Of a DNA stretch of 64,000 bases, positions 52,846 through 61,863 are shown in pieces. Source of the DNA: Paenibacillus lutimineralis. GTDB taxonomy: Bacteria; Bacillota; Bacilli; Paenibacillales; Paenibacillaceae. Within the stretch, counting starts at the first letter, position 1. Each line of letters opens with the position of its first letter. The stretch lies in NCBI RefSeq assembly GCF_003991425.1, contig NZ_CP034346.1, forward strand, positions 3,261,501 to 3,325,500, in the 5' to 3' direction. The notes beneath the pieces are model-generated. The model was not told where the DNA came from, made no database searches, and saw only the letters and a list, made by a program, of their open reading frames with translations. Position numbers and translations under genes: made by a program.

Positions 52846-53216
52846 TAGTCAGACCTCCGTTTCCTTATCCATTCTTGCAAGTCGTCTAAATCTTCGTCAG
52901 TCAATTTCTTGTCTTGATGAAGCGTTGATAGCAGACTGATAAATGAATTTTCATGGTATTGCTTAACAAAATTTCTAGTTTCAAATTGGAGATAATCTTC
53001 CTTTGAAACGAGTGGATAATACCGTCTTTCCTTGCCTTTTTTTTCTGAGCGTAAGAACCCCTTTTCTACCAACCTGCTAAGTAATGTGACAATCGACTGT
53101 ATAGGCCAGCTTTTTTCTCCCGACAAATGCCCCATTACCATAGATGAGGTTACTGGCGGCTCGTAGGCCCAGATAGCTTTCATCACTCGAAACTCTGCTT
53201 CGGGAAGCCTTTTCAT
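52845..53216 (-). CDS. BlaI/MecI/CopY-family repressor
   Basis: The 123-residue protein has the winged helix LPEAEFRVMKAIWAYEPPVT and SIVTLLSRLVEKGFLRSEKK with the wing RYYPLVSKEDY. Its C-terminal helices DDLQEWIRK are for dimerisation. No BlaR/MecR sensor protease is present, so release must occur another way. AGAAAGGTGATT precedes ATG 53216. It is the first gene of the cassette and probably represses the promoter just upstream. Confidence 0.85.
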   Translation of the reverse strand: MKRLPEAEFRVMKAIWAYEPPVTSSMVMGHLSGEKSWPIQSIVTLLSRLVEKGFLRSEKKGKERRYYPLVSKEDYLQFETRNFVKQYHENSFISLLSTLHQDKKLTDEDLDDLQEWIRKRRSD

Positions 53217-53231
53217 ATAATCACCTTTCTA

Positions 53232-53287
53232 CTAACACAAGCGTGTTAGATTGACTGCATAATACATCTGTATTAAACGGTTGTCAA
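53232..53287 (-). promoter_or_regulatory. cassette promoter with two palindromic operators
   Basis: On the minus strand -35 TTGACA (53282-53287), 17-bp spacer and -10 TATTAT (53259-53264). AATACATCTGTATT (53261-53274) covers the spacer and -10, and CTAACACAAGCGTGTTAG (53232-53249) lies downstream. BlaI-type proteins bind dyads of this kind. Confidence 0.75.
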
Positions 53288-53427
53288 TAGTGTAAACAGT
53301 GCATTTTTCGCCTTTCTGCTAAACGGCAAGCAGGGTAACTGTGGCCACAGTTGCACATTTTATAGGTTTTCCCTGGCGGTCAAACCCATAAAACTGCTTG
53401 TTGGGGCCAGCCGCCCCAAACCCTGCG

Positions 53428-53452
53428 ACTTCGGGCCAACTTGGCCCGAAGT
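53428..53452. repeat. boundary hairpin of the imported cassette, right copy
   Basis: ACTTCGGGCC and GGCCCGAAGT pair around AACTT, as at 47711-47737. A 77-codon frame around it (53360-53593) shows no recognised domain. The rest of 53290-53600 has no gene. Confidence 0.65.
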
Positions 53453-53617
53453 GACCGCTACCATATAAAAACACCGCCCATATAGTTCATTTGGGCGGTG
53501 CCTTGTGTAATGTGATAGCTCTAATATTTTATCCTTCAAATTGACATGCTTCTCGAATATCATCAGTCCGCTTTTTCCCTTCAGATAACCCATAAAAGGT
53601 GCTTCGGAATTTCACAG

Positions 53618-55018
53618 TCATCGGAGCGTAACAGCTTGATCAAGCACCGCTTGCGCTTCGGACCGTACTGTTCCTATTGCTTCATCAAGGGATTTTTGTC
53701 CTTTTTCCACAAGTTCTAGTTCTCGACTTAATATCGTGGCAAAATCGTTGAAGAATTGATCAGGCAGCTTGTACCAATCGTCACTACGCCTTAGCCATTT
53801 TGATCTTAATTGATAGAACGGCTCTAAACTTGTTCCTTCATAGTCAGTCATAAATCCTGATCGACTTAATAACAGTTGCTGACCTAACAACAATTCATTA
53901 GATTTAGAGCTAACACGAGCATAATCTTCACCGCACACATACTTAATAAATTCCCATGCTGCATCTTGATTGACTGATACTATATTAATGGCGAATATAT
54001 CACCTGGAGTTACATAAGTTGATGTAGGATCAAGGGGATCAACGGGTCCAGCGGCAATACCAAGTTCAAAGGGTACATAATCGTTCATATCATTCTTGAA
54101 ATGATCCATAAGTGCTAGCGACGTTACAGATCCAATATGCATAGCAGAACGCCCCATGAGAAATTATTGGCTATCATAGAACTCCTCATTCGTTCCACTA
54201 GTGAATAATTCATCCATAGAATTAAAAATAGCTCCCGATTGGTCTGCCTTGATAGCGGTCTGAATCACTTTCTTCCACGCATCTGTATCTATGGTCACCT
54301 GCATCTTATCTGTATTCACGATCGCCAATCCTTCAGCCTGACTCATCTTATCAATCAGTGTAACTAGATCCATAGGGGCTTCATACACTTCTCCACCGCT
54401 ATATCCGTAAACGCGTGTCTGTTTATCCCCTTCAGTAGGAAAACGATGGGCAAGATCAATGATGTCGTACCAACTCATTCCATCAGATGGTAACTCTATG
54501 TCATTTTTCTTGAACAGGTCTTTGTTATAAAATATCGCCTTGCTTGAGAATGACGGAGTAAGTCCATACAATCCACCACCGCCTAGTTCACGAAACTGAT
54601 CAACTAAACCAGGAACGAACTCATCCAGATTATAGTTATCTCTAGTACTCAGCGAATCAAGTTCAGTCAGTATTCCATCGTTAATTTGATTTTTAAACTG
54701 ATGAGCATCCAGAATCAAGATATCCGGCTGTTCTTCACGGATAAACTCTGCATACACCTCTTCCTTCGTCTTGTCCCCCATATCCTTATAAATGTCTGCA
54801 TCACTTATTAATTCAAATTGAATTTGATTATTGAGCGTGGTGAACAAATCACCATATTGCTTGTAGAATAATTCCGAATCATGATAGATGACCTTAAGCG
54901 TAGTCGTCTCTTGATTCTCTTTTGGTTCAATCGGACCCTTAGATTCACTTGTACAACCTACTACTAACAGGCAACTAATAACAAGCATCGTAACTACTTG
55001 CAACCATGTTCTGTTCAT
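53618..55018 (-). pseudogene. extracellular solute-binding lipoprotein with an ochre stop
   Basis: The gene is one frame from ATG 55018 to 53618 (about 466 codons) with a single TAA at 54164-54166. The start is a lipoprotein signal (LVISCLLVVGC). The body has FYNKDLFKKNDIELPSDGMS and WYDIIDLAHRFP of family 1 solute-binding proteins. At the stop the paralogue downstream has Leu (QQLFAKGRQAML versus SQ-stop-FLMGRSAMH), so a TTA-to-TAA change is likely. The part after the stop is intact (DAAWEFIKYVCGEDYA). Ligand unknown. Confidence 0.8.
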
Positions 55019-55048
55019 CATCGTCTCCGATCTCTGCTCAAACATTTA

Positions 55049-56521
55049 TCATTTAAAAGGTACTGTCTTAAAATCATCCCAATGGATTGTCATCTCTGTT
55101 GTCATGCCATTGTCCGGCTCTAATCCCCCATTTTCTCCATTAACTTTCTTAGCAAGGGATGCTTCATCAAGGGCAGCTTGTGCATCTCGTTGAATCGTCT
55201 GTAGCGCTTCATCAAGGGATTTTCGAGACTCCTCTACTTGGGTCAATTCACGATACATAATCTCCTCATATTTATCTTTGAATTTATCCGGAACAATATT
55301 ATTATCAGAATCATCATAGTAATTACTTGGCTGTACGGAGGTTAAGTGATAGAATCCATCTAGGTCAATTCCGTAATAACCGCTTGTTTGACCCATGCGT
55401 GTAGGTATTCCATTATCAGGTCTTCTCGCCAATTTGCTTGCAACCTCATCACCCTGCATAAACTTCAACAATTCCCATGCAGCATCTACATTGGAGGAAT
55501 TGGCACGAATCGCATATACATAGTCATTATTCAAGTTCAGATCTCTGGTTATTTCTCGGTTAGACGGATCCACTGGACCAACCACCATACCCACCCTAAA
55601 TGGCTTAACCCCTGACTTACCACTTTTTATATAGTCAAGCACACTATATGCCCAGCTAGGTTCATCAGCGATCAACATCGCTTGCCTCCCCTTAGCAAAA
55701 AGTTGCTGTTCATTGAAGTCTTCATTCGTGTTAAATCCTCCCTTGTGGAGGGCATTCGTTGATAGTGCCGCTTGAGCTTGTTCGTACGCTTGCTTCCAGT
55801 TTTCTGTATCCATTGTAACTTGCATTGTATCAAGGTTAACTGCCTTCAATCCCATAGATAAACCGATCCTCACACCTAACTCTCGCAGAGGGCTTTCTTT
55901 GTCTAACCCGAAACACGTGAATCCGCCGTATATCCTGGATTGCTCATCTCCATCGGTAGGAAATCGTCCTGCTAAGTCGATAAGTTCTTGCCAAGTCATC
56001 CCATCGTGTGGCGGCTCAATTCCATATTGATCGAACAGGTCCATATTGTAATAGATTACTTGTCGCTGGAATGTAGGCGCAATACCATATAACTTTCCAC
56101 CGCCTTGCTCCCTAAGAAAGCTGGTGATTGAAGGATAAATCGTGTCGATATTGTAGTGATCCCGCACCACTAGCGGTTCAAGATCTAACAAGAACCCTGC
56201 TGCGGACAACCGATTATACTCATAAATTCTTAGGTAAAGAACATCGAGTTGTTCTTGTTCGATAGATTGTTGAAGAGCTTCCACATAGTTCGAAGCAGTC
56301 TTATCAAGTTTCATACTTTTGGGTCTAACAAGCTCAATCTTAATCGAACCGTTCTGGGCATGGAACATATCACCGTATTTATCATTAAAGTATCTTTTTT
56401 CTTTGTCGTAATTCATCACCTTCAATTTTGAAGTGTTAGCTGCTGGCAAGCTCGTACAGCCTGCCAATCCAATCATAAGTAAACCTATAAGCAGCATAGA
56501 TGTTAACTTGAACTTGCTCAA
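55049..56521 (-). CDS. extracellular solute-binding lipoprotein
   Basis: The 490-residue protein starts at TTG 56521 with AAGGGGGGG upstream. The lipobox is LMIGLAGC. Family 1 solute-binding features are GIAPTFQRQVIYYNMDLFDQ, GIEPPHDGMTWQELIDLA and VDAAWELLKFMQGDEV. The C-terminal helix has EESRKSLDEALQTIQRDAQA. It is 31 bases before the paralogous gene, so both are in one operon. No sugar-type permease lies nearby. Just upstream is the end of an ABC-2 permease, so these lipoproteins may have worked with an exporter or had other roles. Confidence 0.8.
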   Translation of the reverse strand: MSKFKLTSMLLIGLLMIGLAGCTSLPAANTSKLKVMNYDKEKRYFNDKYGDMFHAQNGSIKIELVRPKSMKLDKTASNYVEALQQSIEQEQLDVLYLRIYEYNRLSAAGFLLDLEPLVVRDHYNIDTIYPSITSFLREQGGGKLYGIAPTFQRQVIYYNMDLFDQYGIEPPHDGMTWQELIDLAGRFPTDGDEQSRIYGGFTCFGLDKESPLRELGVRIGLSMGLKAVNLDTMQVTMDTENWKQAYEQAQAALSTNALHKGGFNTNEDFNEQQLFAKGRQAMLIADEPSWAYSVLDYIKSGKSGVKPFRVGMVVGPVDPSNREITRDLNLNNDYVYAIRANSSNVDAAWELLKFMQGDEVASKLARRPDNGIPTRMGQTSGYYGIDLDGFYHLTSVQPSNYYDDSDNNIVPDKFKDKYEEIMYRELTQVEESRKSLDEALQTIQRDAQAALDEASLAKKVNGENGGLEPDNGMTTEMTIHWDDFKTVPFK

Positions 56522-56580
56522 ACTGATTCCCCCCCTTTTTGAAAAAATGATTCAACTTTCCCATAAGGCCAGGCAGCTGT

Positions 56581-56709
56581 TTATATCATCATTTTCTGTA
56601 AAGCTTTCACATCACGCGATCTCGCAATGACAAAGTAGACGGTCTGGGCGACCAGATAAGCCAGTGCTACTGTTAATGTAATTGCATCGGTCTCTGATAC
56701 GTCTCTTAT
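56581..56709 (-). pseudogene. ABC-2-type permease C-terminal remnant
   Basis: The minus-strand frame reads ITLTVALAYLVAQTVYFVIA and then RSRDVKALQKMMI before TAA at 56581-56583. This hydrophobic last helix with a basic tail resembles the end of ABC-2 permeases. An in-frame stop lies just before it. Confidence 0.5.
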
Positions 56710-56825
56710 TCACGAACTTCGTAAATAATTCCATATGTAGGGTATTCGTGAAACTTTTGAACTATCCTACCCGTTAGTTTAACAAAAATGGCATTTTTTC
56801 AACTTGCCTGCTGCCTATGAGATCC

Positions 56826-56941
56826 TATCGGGAATGTTACAAAGTTCTTGTCATCGTGTTTTGACAAGAACTTGATATCATAAAAATAAAAAAGCCGCAT
56901 AATTAGCGGCTTCTAATGTTACTATGTTTATGTCACCCGAC
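56826..56941 (-). repeat. transposon-end-like element, subfamily B, one site deleted
   Basis: On the minus strand it starts at 56941 with GTCGGGTGACATAAACATAG (the first T mutated), has the hairpin and the inverted arms, but the inner arm is merged with the inner site. Flanking bases 56758-56825 match those at 37373-37435. Confidence 0.75.
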
Positions 56942-57069
56942 CTCATATCATGACGTCAACTGGTTTCCTAGATATCTGTTACTCCCGTTCTGGCCGCTCG
57001 ACACTGAATGTAATAAGCCAAGAAACTAAACAAGAACAGTCTGCCTAGATCCTTGGTTCTGTTGAATAG

Positions 57070-57306
57070 TTATTTCGCTGCTTTTCCCTCGTGTCTTTGA
57101 ATAATGCCGCTAATAATTCCCAACCCACCGAATACAGCACACCACTTGTTCGTGAATATTACGCTGGCAACTACGAACCCTGCCCCCACAACAAAATTAA
57201 CAGTGGAAGCAGCTTTTAATGTATTCTTTTTTGGTTCCGGCAATTTGATTGAAACGCCAAGTATATCATTGACTTTTCGGAACATCCGATTAAGTTCATT
57301 AACCAT
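57070..57306 (-). CDS. small membrane protein
   Basis: The 78-residue product has an amphipathic start (NELNRMFRKVNDILGVSIKL) and two hydrophobic segments (TVNFVVGAGFVVASVIF, CAVFGGLGIISGII). AGGAGG is eight bases before ATG 57306. It follows the next gene by 12 bases in one operon. No family is recognised. Confidence 0.6.
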   Translation of the reverse strand: MVNELNRMFRKVNDILGVSIKLPEPKKNTLKAASTVNFVVGAGFVVASVIFTNKWCAVFGGLGIISGIIQRHEGKAAK

Positions 57307-57318
57307 TATTCATGCCTC

Positions 57319-57543
57319 CTAAAGATTGAATAGTAATTTAATTCCGTGATTGGCCATGAGCAATATGCCGACACAAATACTAATCCACGGAATTGTAGTT
57401 TTCATTCCCTTTCGTTTACGTAAGAAATGAAAGGTAGCCCCCAAGCAAACAAGGCAGATTCCAACAATCAATAACATAATGGATATTGTCATCATGGTTT
57501 CGGTACTCGGAACAGGGACAAAATTCGGGACAGGTAAATTCAT
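57319..57543 (-). CDS. small membrane protein
   Basis: The 74-residue product begins MNLPVPNFVPVPSTETM and has two hydrophobic segments (MTISIMLLIVGICLVCLGAT, IPWISICVGILLMANHGI) joined by a basic loop (RKRKGMKTT). GGAGG before ATG 57543 sets the start. It lies between the broken ABC-2 permease and another small membrane protein, probably one operon. Confidence 0.6.
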   Translation of the reverse strand: MNLPVPNFVPVPSTETMMTISIMLLIVGICLVCLGATFHFLRKRKGMKTTIPWISICVGILLMANHGIKLLFNL

Positions 57544-57564
57544 GATTATCGCCTCCAATTCTTG

Positions 57565-58242
57565 CTAATTATATAAATCAGATGTAATCATTTTTCTGAT
57601 TGCAATCGTTGAAAATATCACACCGATCATGCCAAAGATAACGGCAAGCATCGGTACAGATAGTAACCCCGCCGTACTCCCTTGAGAATTCGAAGCAATG
57701 GTAATAATGATGAGGGATGATATAACCGTCGCAATAGTTGATTTCTTCACCATTCCTACGAACAGTGGGAAAAGTCCTAAAAGAATTGTGGATAGGGGCG
57801 TAATTATATGAATAAACAGGTTTTCAAAGCTATAAGTGATAAATTCAAATTGTCTACTCAAAAGGAATATACTGAAGTGCTGGAAAATGCTTGAACCCAT
57901 ATGGAAGATCAGCATAATTCCGCATATCAAAAGCAATTTAGCTATAATTAATCGAGTCCGACTAACAGGATATGTAAACAGCAAGTTGATTGTTTTGCTG
58001 CGGTATTCCTCTATAATAAACGAGGATATAAAGACAGCCTCCCAAACAATAAGCGCAGCTCTTACAAGCATAGATGCCATAGTTATGGTATCTAATTGCA
58101 TTAGCGGTAATCCCACCGCCATAGATCCACCAGTCTCGGAAAATAAAAGGGAAGTAGTAAAACCCGCCTCCTGTAACAAATCTTAGAGCCTCTACCAATA
58201 ACACCTATGGTGTATCCGTTAGAAGATAGTTTTTGGAGTCAT
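57565..58242 (-). pseudogene. ABC-2-type permease with a deleted 5' part
   Basis: The intact part, about 200 residues to 57565, has five hydrophobic segments and the ABC-2 pattern FIIEEYRSKTINLLFTYPVS RTRLI, seen as EYRSKTINLLFTYPVSRTR. It opens with LLQEAGFTTSLLFSETGGS, which should lie well inside the protein. Upstream, AAAGGAG and ATG 58242 start MTPKTIF and stop at once. So the original start region is fused to an internal piece. An ATPase gene, normally beside such permeases, may have been lost in the same deletion. Confidence 0.65.
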
Positions 58243-58256
58243 TGAAGATGTCTCCT

Positions 58257-58844
58257 TTACTCAAATAGTCTGTCTACAACACTATCTAACAGGAAATCAA
58301 ATATTTCAAAATGGTCGTAGTTTAACCGTTCTTTTATAGTCACCGTATACATTAAGGTGCTTGTTAATGCGTATACTTTTTCCTTGTCAACCTTTAGCTT
58401 GAGATTAGCAAGTTCAATTACTTCATAAAAAAATGATGTGCTATCAAATTTCAGTTTTTCTAAGCGGTCTTTTGGCAATTTGTTTAGAAAAGACAGAAAG
58501 TCAGGTGTGCCCATATCGTATAAAAACGGGGAACTGACATATTGTTCAAATTGCCATTTCATAGTTTTGATAAACCCCGTTTTGCCGCCCTCATGGCAAA
58601 TAATATCCCGCACTCCATTTATCAATCTGTTTTGCACCCGTTCTAAAGTGTCACAAAACAAATCTTCTTTAGACGCATACAACAAATAAAACGACCCCGT
58701 GGATATTCCAATTTTTGCAGTCAATTCACCAATGCTTGTTTTCTTGTAGCCATGCAAAACCCAACTACGTTCACATTCCAAACACAGCTTAGTCCGTAAT
58801 TCGTCCTTTTCTGTTTCTGAAAAACCTTTCGGCCCCTTTGCCAT
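58257..58844 (-). CDS. TetR-family transcriptional regulator
   Basis: The 195-residue repressor has the helix-turn-helix HGYKKTSIGELTAKIGISTG and SFYLLYASKEDLF, and a helical C-terminal domain. AAGGGGGGG precedes ATG 58844. The permease remnant follows after 14 bases, so it originally regulated an ABC-2 transporter operon that included itself. With the transporter broken it may now control only the two small membrane proteins. Confidence 0.85.
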   Translation of the reverse strand: MAKGPKGFSETEKDELRTKLCLECERSWVLHGYKKTSIGELTAKIGISTGSFYLLYASKEDLFCDTLERVQNRLINGVRDIICHEGGKTGFIKTMKWQFEQYVSSPFLYDMGTPDFLSFLNKLPKDRLEKLKFDSTSFFYEVIELANLKLKVDKEKVYALTSTLMYTVTIKERLNYDHFEIFDFLLDSVVDRLFE

Positions 58845-58900
58845 TTACTGTTGCCCCCCCTTGATTATATTATGAATATTTAAATGTTTTGGTTCATGGT

Positions 58901-58931
58901 ATAATAATGCTGTTTATTATTGATTTGTCAA
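58901..58931 (-). promoter_or_regulatory. promoter for the tetR operon
   Basis: On the minus strand -35 TTGACA (58926-58931) and -10 TATTAT (58901-58906) with a long 19-bp spacer. An AT-rich stretch with TGAACC and GGTTCA half-sites follows. Confidence 0.45.
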
Positions 58932-59075
58932 GAGGACAAAAAGTATTTTTCTGCGGTGAACTGCGTATTAGTATGGTGAGTCATTGCATAGAATCCATTC
59001 GATCGAATCAACCATGAAAAATAAGCCCGCCGCTCTTTGCAAGCGGCGGGCTTCCTGCTCTTCTAAAGTCTATGT

Positions 59076-60425
59076 TTACGGCTGTAGCTGCCAGAGGGCA
59101 GGCACGTTGGCTGGCTCCCAACCCGGCAAGGATGTATGGGCCTGGATGCATTTGTACACCTTGCCGTTATAGGATACGAGCGTATTGACCGCATAGGCGG
59201 TATTTGACACCCATGGCGTTGCACTCGGACCTTTAGGCGTTGACACCGTCACGGCATTGCTGTCACCAGATTCGTTGTTCGACGGGTCGTAAGCGCGGAC
59301 CGTAATCGTATATTGCGAATCCGGAGACAATCCGGTAACCTCCTTCTCGGTTGCCGTTCCAGTGACGGTAGCGATCACCGTGTTGCCGTTGTAAATCCGG
59401 TAGCCAGCGATGCCGGAAGCATCTGTGGATGCATTCCACATCAACGTGACAGACGTCGACGTCGGGGTGCCCATCACATGCAGGCCGGTCGGATTGGTTG
59501 GCGGCGTCACGTCAACCGGAAGCTGCGTAGTCGTAAACTGGACACTATTGCTGAGCGGCGATCGATTGCCGGAACCATCGAACGCCTTCACAGCTAGGTT
59601 ATAAGTCGTGCCTGCCAATAGATTGGTGAGATTGGCGCTCGTCTGATTGGCAGGTACAGTTGCGATGACATTGACGCCGTTGTACACCTCATAACCCATG
59701 ACGGCCTTGTTGTCCGTCGAGGCCCCCCAAGTCAGCGTGGCTGTCGTTGTGCCAACATTGCTGACGGACAAATTAGTCGGCGCCGTAGGTGCAATGTTGT
59801 CGCCAGGACCGAATTGGGCATCAATGACGATGTACCAGGCATTTTGGGTATCCGCGATATCCCACACGCCGAGGATGACATGGTAACCCTCTCTTTGCGG
59901 CACGTTGCAGGTTTGGGTTAACGTGGCCGGCGGCTGCTGGCCATTTCCGTTAATCGTGCAGAACGGAGTCAGATCAAACTGGTCGCGGGTCAACGGTGCA
60001 TTGGGATTCCAATCCGGCTTGGTGATGAAATAACGGTAGCTTGTCGTGGCATGACGAGCGGTAAAAATCCAAGTAAAGTTGTTGGTGCCGCTCGTCATGT
60101 TCACCTTGTTCCAGCGCGTAGCTGATTGCTGGTCAAGCGGAGCGAAGCTGGCAAGGCCGGCGCTAGCGATTTTGCCGTCAGGTGGTCCCGCATTAGGGAA
60201 ACCTTTCGGCCCCTCCAGGCTCTGAGGCTCATAGACGATCGAGCCGCAGTTGGTATTCAATCCGTTTTTACACTGGATCGCGCGGCTGGCCGGATCATTA
60301 ATATATCCGTGGGCTGATACGGTCTTCGAGATCGCGAACATACAAGCGAATATGAGCAGCAATCCGCCGCCAATCAGCATTAATCGCAGGATAAAGCGGG
60401 AATCTAAACGGGTTTGAAACATCAT
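59076..60425 (-). CDS. AA10 lytic polysaccharide monooxygenase with two FnIII and a chitin-binding domain
   Basis: The 449-residue secreted enzyme cleaves crystalline chitin by copper-dependent oxidation. A signal peptide ends at TVSA, leaving the mature N-terminal His ([10 protein letters not shown]), the first ligand of the copper histidine brace. The second His is in [13 protein letters not shown]. The AA10 domain runs to about residue 205 ([18 protein letters not shown]). Two fibronectin type III domains (about 210-300 and 310-395) and a C-terminal CBM5/12 ([20 protein letters not shown], ending [14 protein letters not shown]) follow. ATG 60425 fits GGGAGGT. A cre-like site lies upstream. 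Confidence 0.9.
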   Translation of the reverse strand: MMFQTRLDSRFILRLMLIGGGLLLIFACMFAISKTVSAHGYINDPASRAIQCKNGLNTNCGSIVYEPQSLEGPKGFPNAGPPDGKIASAGLASFAPLDQQSATRWNKVNMTSGTNNFTWIFTARHATTSYRYFITKPDWNPNAPLTRDQFDLTPFCTINGNGQQPPATLTQTCNVPQREGYHVILGVWDIADTQNAWYIVIDAQFGPGDNIAPTAPTNLSVSNVGTTTATLTWGASTDNKAVMGYEVYNGVNVIATVPANQTSANLTNLLAGTTYNLAVKAFDGSGNRSPLSNSVQFTTTQLPVDVTPPTNPTGLHVMGTPTSTSVTLMWNASTDASGIAGYRIYNGNTVIATVTGTATEKEVTGLSPDSQYTITVRAYDPSNNESGDSNAVTVSTPKGPSATPWVSNTAYAVNTLVSYNGKVYKCIQAHTSLPGWEPANVPALWQLQP

Positions 60426-60679
60426 CACATTACCTCCCATGATTTGGTTTGGTCATGATATGCCTTTTGTTTTTCGACAACATCTTTAACGCGATCTTTT
60501 AAGCTGCCTCCTCTCTTGAATATGATACTTCCAACGTTAACGTGCGGGCATCGCTCCTTTTTAAGCCGATTTATACAAACTCCTTAGAGCTTATATACTC
60601 GTACAAACTCATGAAAAACAATACCTAATCACATTGTGAGAAGTGTCAACAAGTAGGTTGGAAATATCCATGGGAAGGG

Positions 60680-60695
60680 GGGTAAGCGCTTTCAA
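60680..60695 (-). promoter_or_regulatory. cre-like catabolite control site
   Basis: GGTAAGCGCTTTCA is close to the CcpA consensus TGWAAGCGNTNNCA. It lies about 255 bases upstream of the LPMO start. Repression by preferred sugars would be usual for chitin genes. Confidence 0.4.
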
Positions 60696-61087
60696 ATCTG
60701 CTATCCTATATAGAATCAGCTTTGTAATCTGCTGATGAATGCTGACATTCATAGCTCGCATCTATTATGTTGGGAACAAAACCAAGTAAGTAGCCTAAGG
60801 GTAAAGCGTAGGGGGGATTGGAATCATGTCTCAATATGAGGGATCTATATAGATAGGCATAATAGAGTTGTGTCACAATTGGAGTCTGTTAGCGAAGTGT
60901 CATGAAGCTAAGAGAAGTTGATGTACGGGTCAGAAAGAACAAAAAATATATATAGTAAGTGGATGTATATATTATTAAATAACAACCATTTCTTGTCAAG
61001 TTTTATTATAAACTGGCACTCACCTTTAAACGATTTTCCCTCTGAACAATAAGACTTTAATAGTACCATTTTATTTGTTATGCAGGT
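60696..61087. other. no gene recognised
   Basis: The stretch has many stops in all frames and no repeat copy, apart from the short element that follows. Confidence 0.4.
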
Positions 61088-61126
61088 ATCTAATCGGATA
61101 TAAATACAAGTTCTTGTCCTCCGACA
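61088..61126 (-). repeat. minimal subfamily A element
   Basis: The minus strand reads TGTCGGAGGACAAGAACTTG and then directly the inner tail TATCCGATTAGAT. The terminal site is fused to the inner tail, consistent with deletion between two cores. Confidence 0.65.
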
Positions 61127-61190
61127 AAAACGGTCGCGCAAGAGCTGAATAATGCGCCGTTTTAATGCCCATCTACTTAAAATCATAAAT

Positions 61191-61236
61191 AAAACCTTTC
61201 AGAAGAGCATCTAGTTTTGCTCTTCTGAAAGGTTTT
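61191..61236. terminator. bidirectional rho-independent-type terminator
   Basis: Perfect 19-base arms at 61191-61209 and 61218-61236 with T-rich ends. It lies after the DinB gene. Confidence 0.8.
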
Positions 61237-61308
61237 AATCTATTTAACTAACGTCTCCCGTAAGGTTCAATGCAATCCCATTCCGAGAAATGGGATTATT
61301 AGGCCCTG

Positions 61309-61764
61309 TTAGAGCCTCGCGAACGTGATGTAATCGACTTGGACAGGCTCTGCCGATTCTGTCCGAAGGGCCCGGTTGATCTGTCCCCGGTGATATTGCC
61401 CATGTAAGAGAACCTGCGACAGGATGTCCCGGACGGACGTTCGGAACGGAACCCCGCTCTGGTTAGAATAGTCGATCATCTCGTCCAACTCGGATTCCTC
61501 GAGCCCTTCGATATAGACGCGATATTCCTCGGCGTTTTCTTCGAACATCGTCCGGATCGCCGTCAGGTCTTCCGCTTCCTCCCACAACGAATATTGCGCG
61601 CTGCCCTTACCCTGCAATCGGGATAGCCAGACTCGTTCCGCGATCGCGACGTGCCGAACCAGCTTAAGAAGGTCCTTGTTCTTCGTCTTACTCTCCTCGA
61701 GCGCATCCAAGATGCGTCCGTCCGCCCAGTACAGGTGGTCCATCATGCACTTGATTGTCTTCAT
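61309..61764 (-). CDS. DinB-family metal-dependent protein
   Basis: The 151-residue four-helix protein starts MKTIKCMMDHLYWADGRIL and has LVRHVAIAERVWLSRLQG and LLHGQYHRGQINRAL. The three metal-ligand His of the DinB/YfiT fold are in DHLYW, HVAIAE and HGQYHRGQ. Members act as thiol (bacillithiol) transferases or have unknown roles. ATG 61764 fits GAGAGGGGG. A start 27 bases upstream is less likely. Confidence 0.8.
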   Translation of the reverse strand: MKTIKCMMDHLYWADGRILDALEESKTKNKDLLKLVRHVAIAERVWLSRLQGKGSAQYSLWEEAEDLTAIRTMFEENAEEYRVYIEGLEESELDEMIDYSNQSGVPFRTSVRDILSQVLLHGQYHRGQINRALRTESAEPVQVDYITFARL

Positions 61765-61863
61765 TTCGGTTTCCCCCTCTCCTATTTCCATTTTATCACA
61801 ACAGCTTATTGAACATAATAACTGCCCGTTAGCTTAATCGAGCGGCGACGGCATTCTATTAGC

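Noticed and set aside
60908..61186. 92-codon minus-strand frame
   Set aside because: It reads through the minimal subfamily A element and AT-rich sequence; only the first about 20 residues look protein-like.
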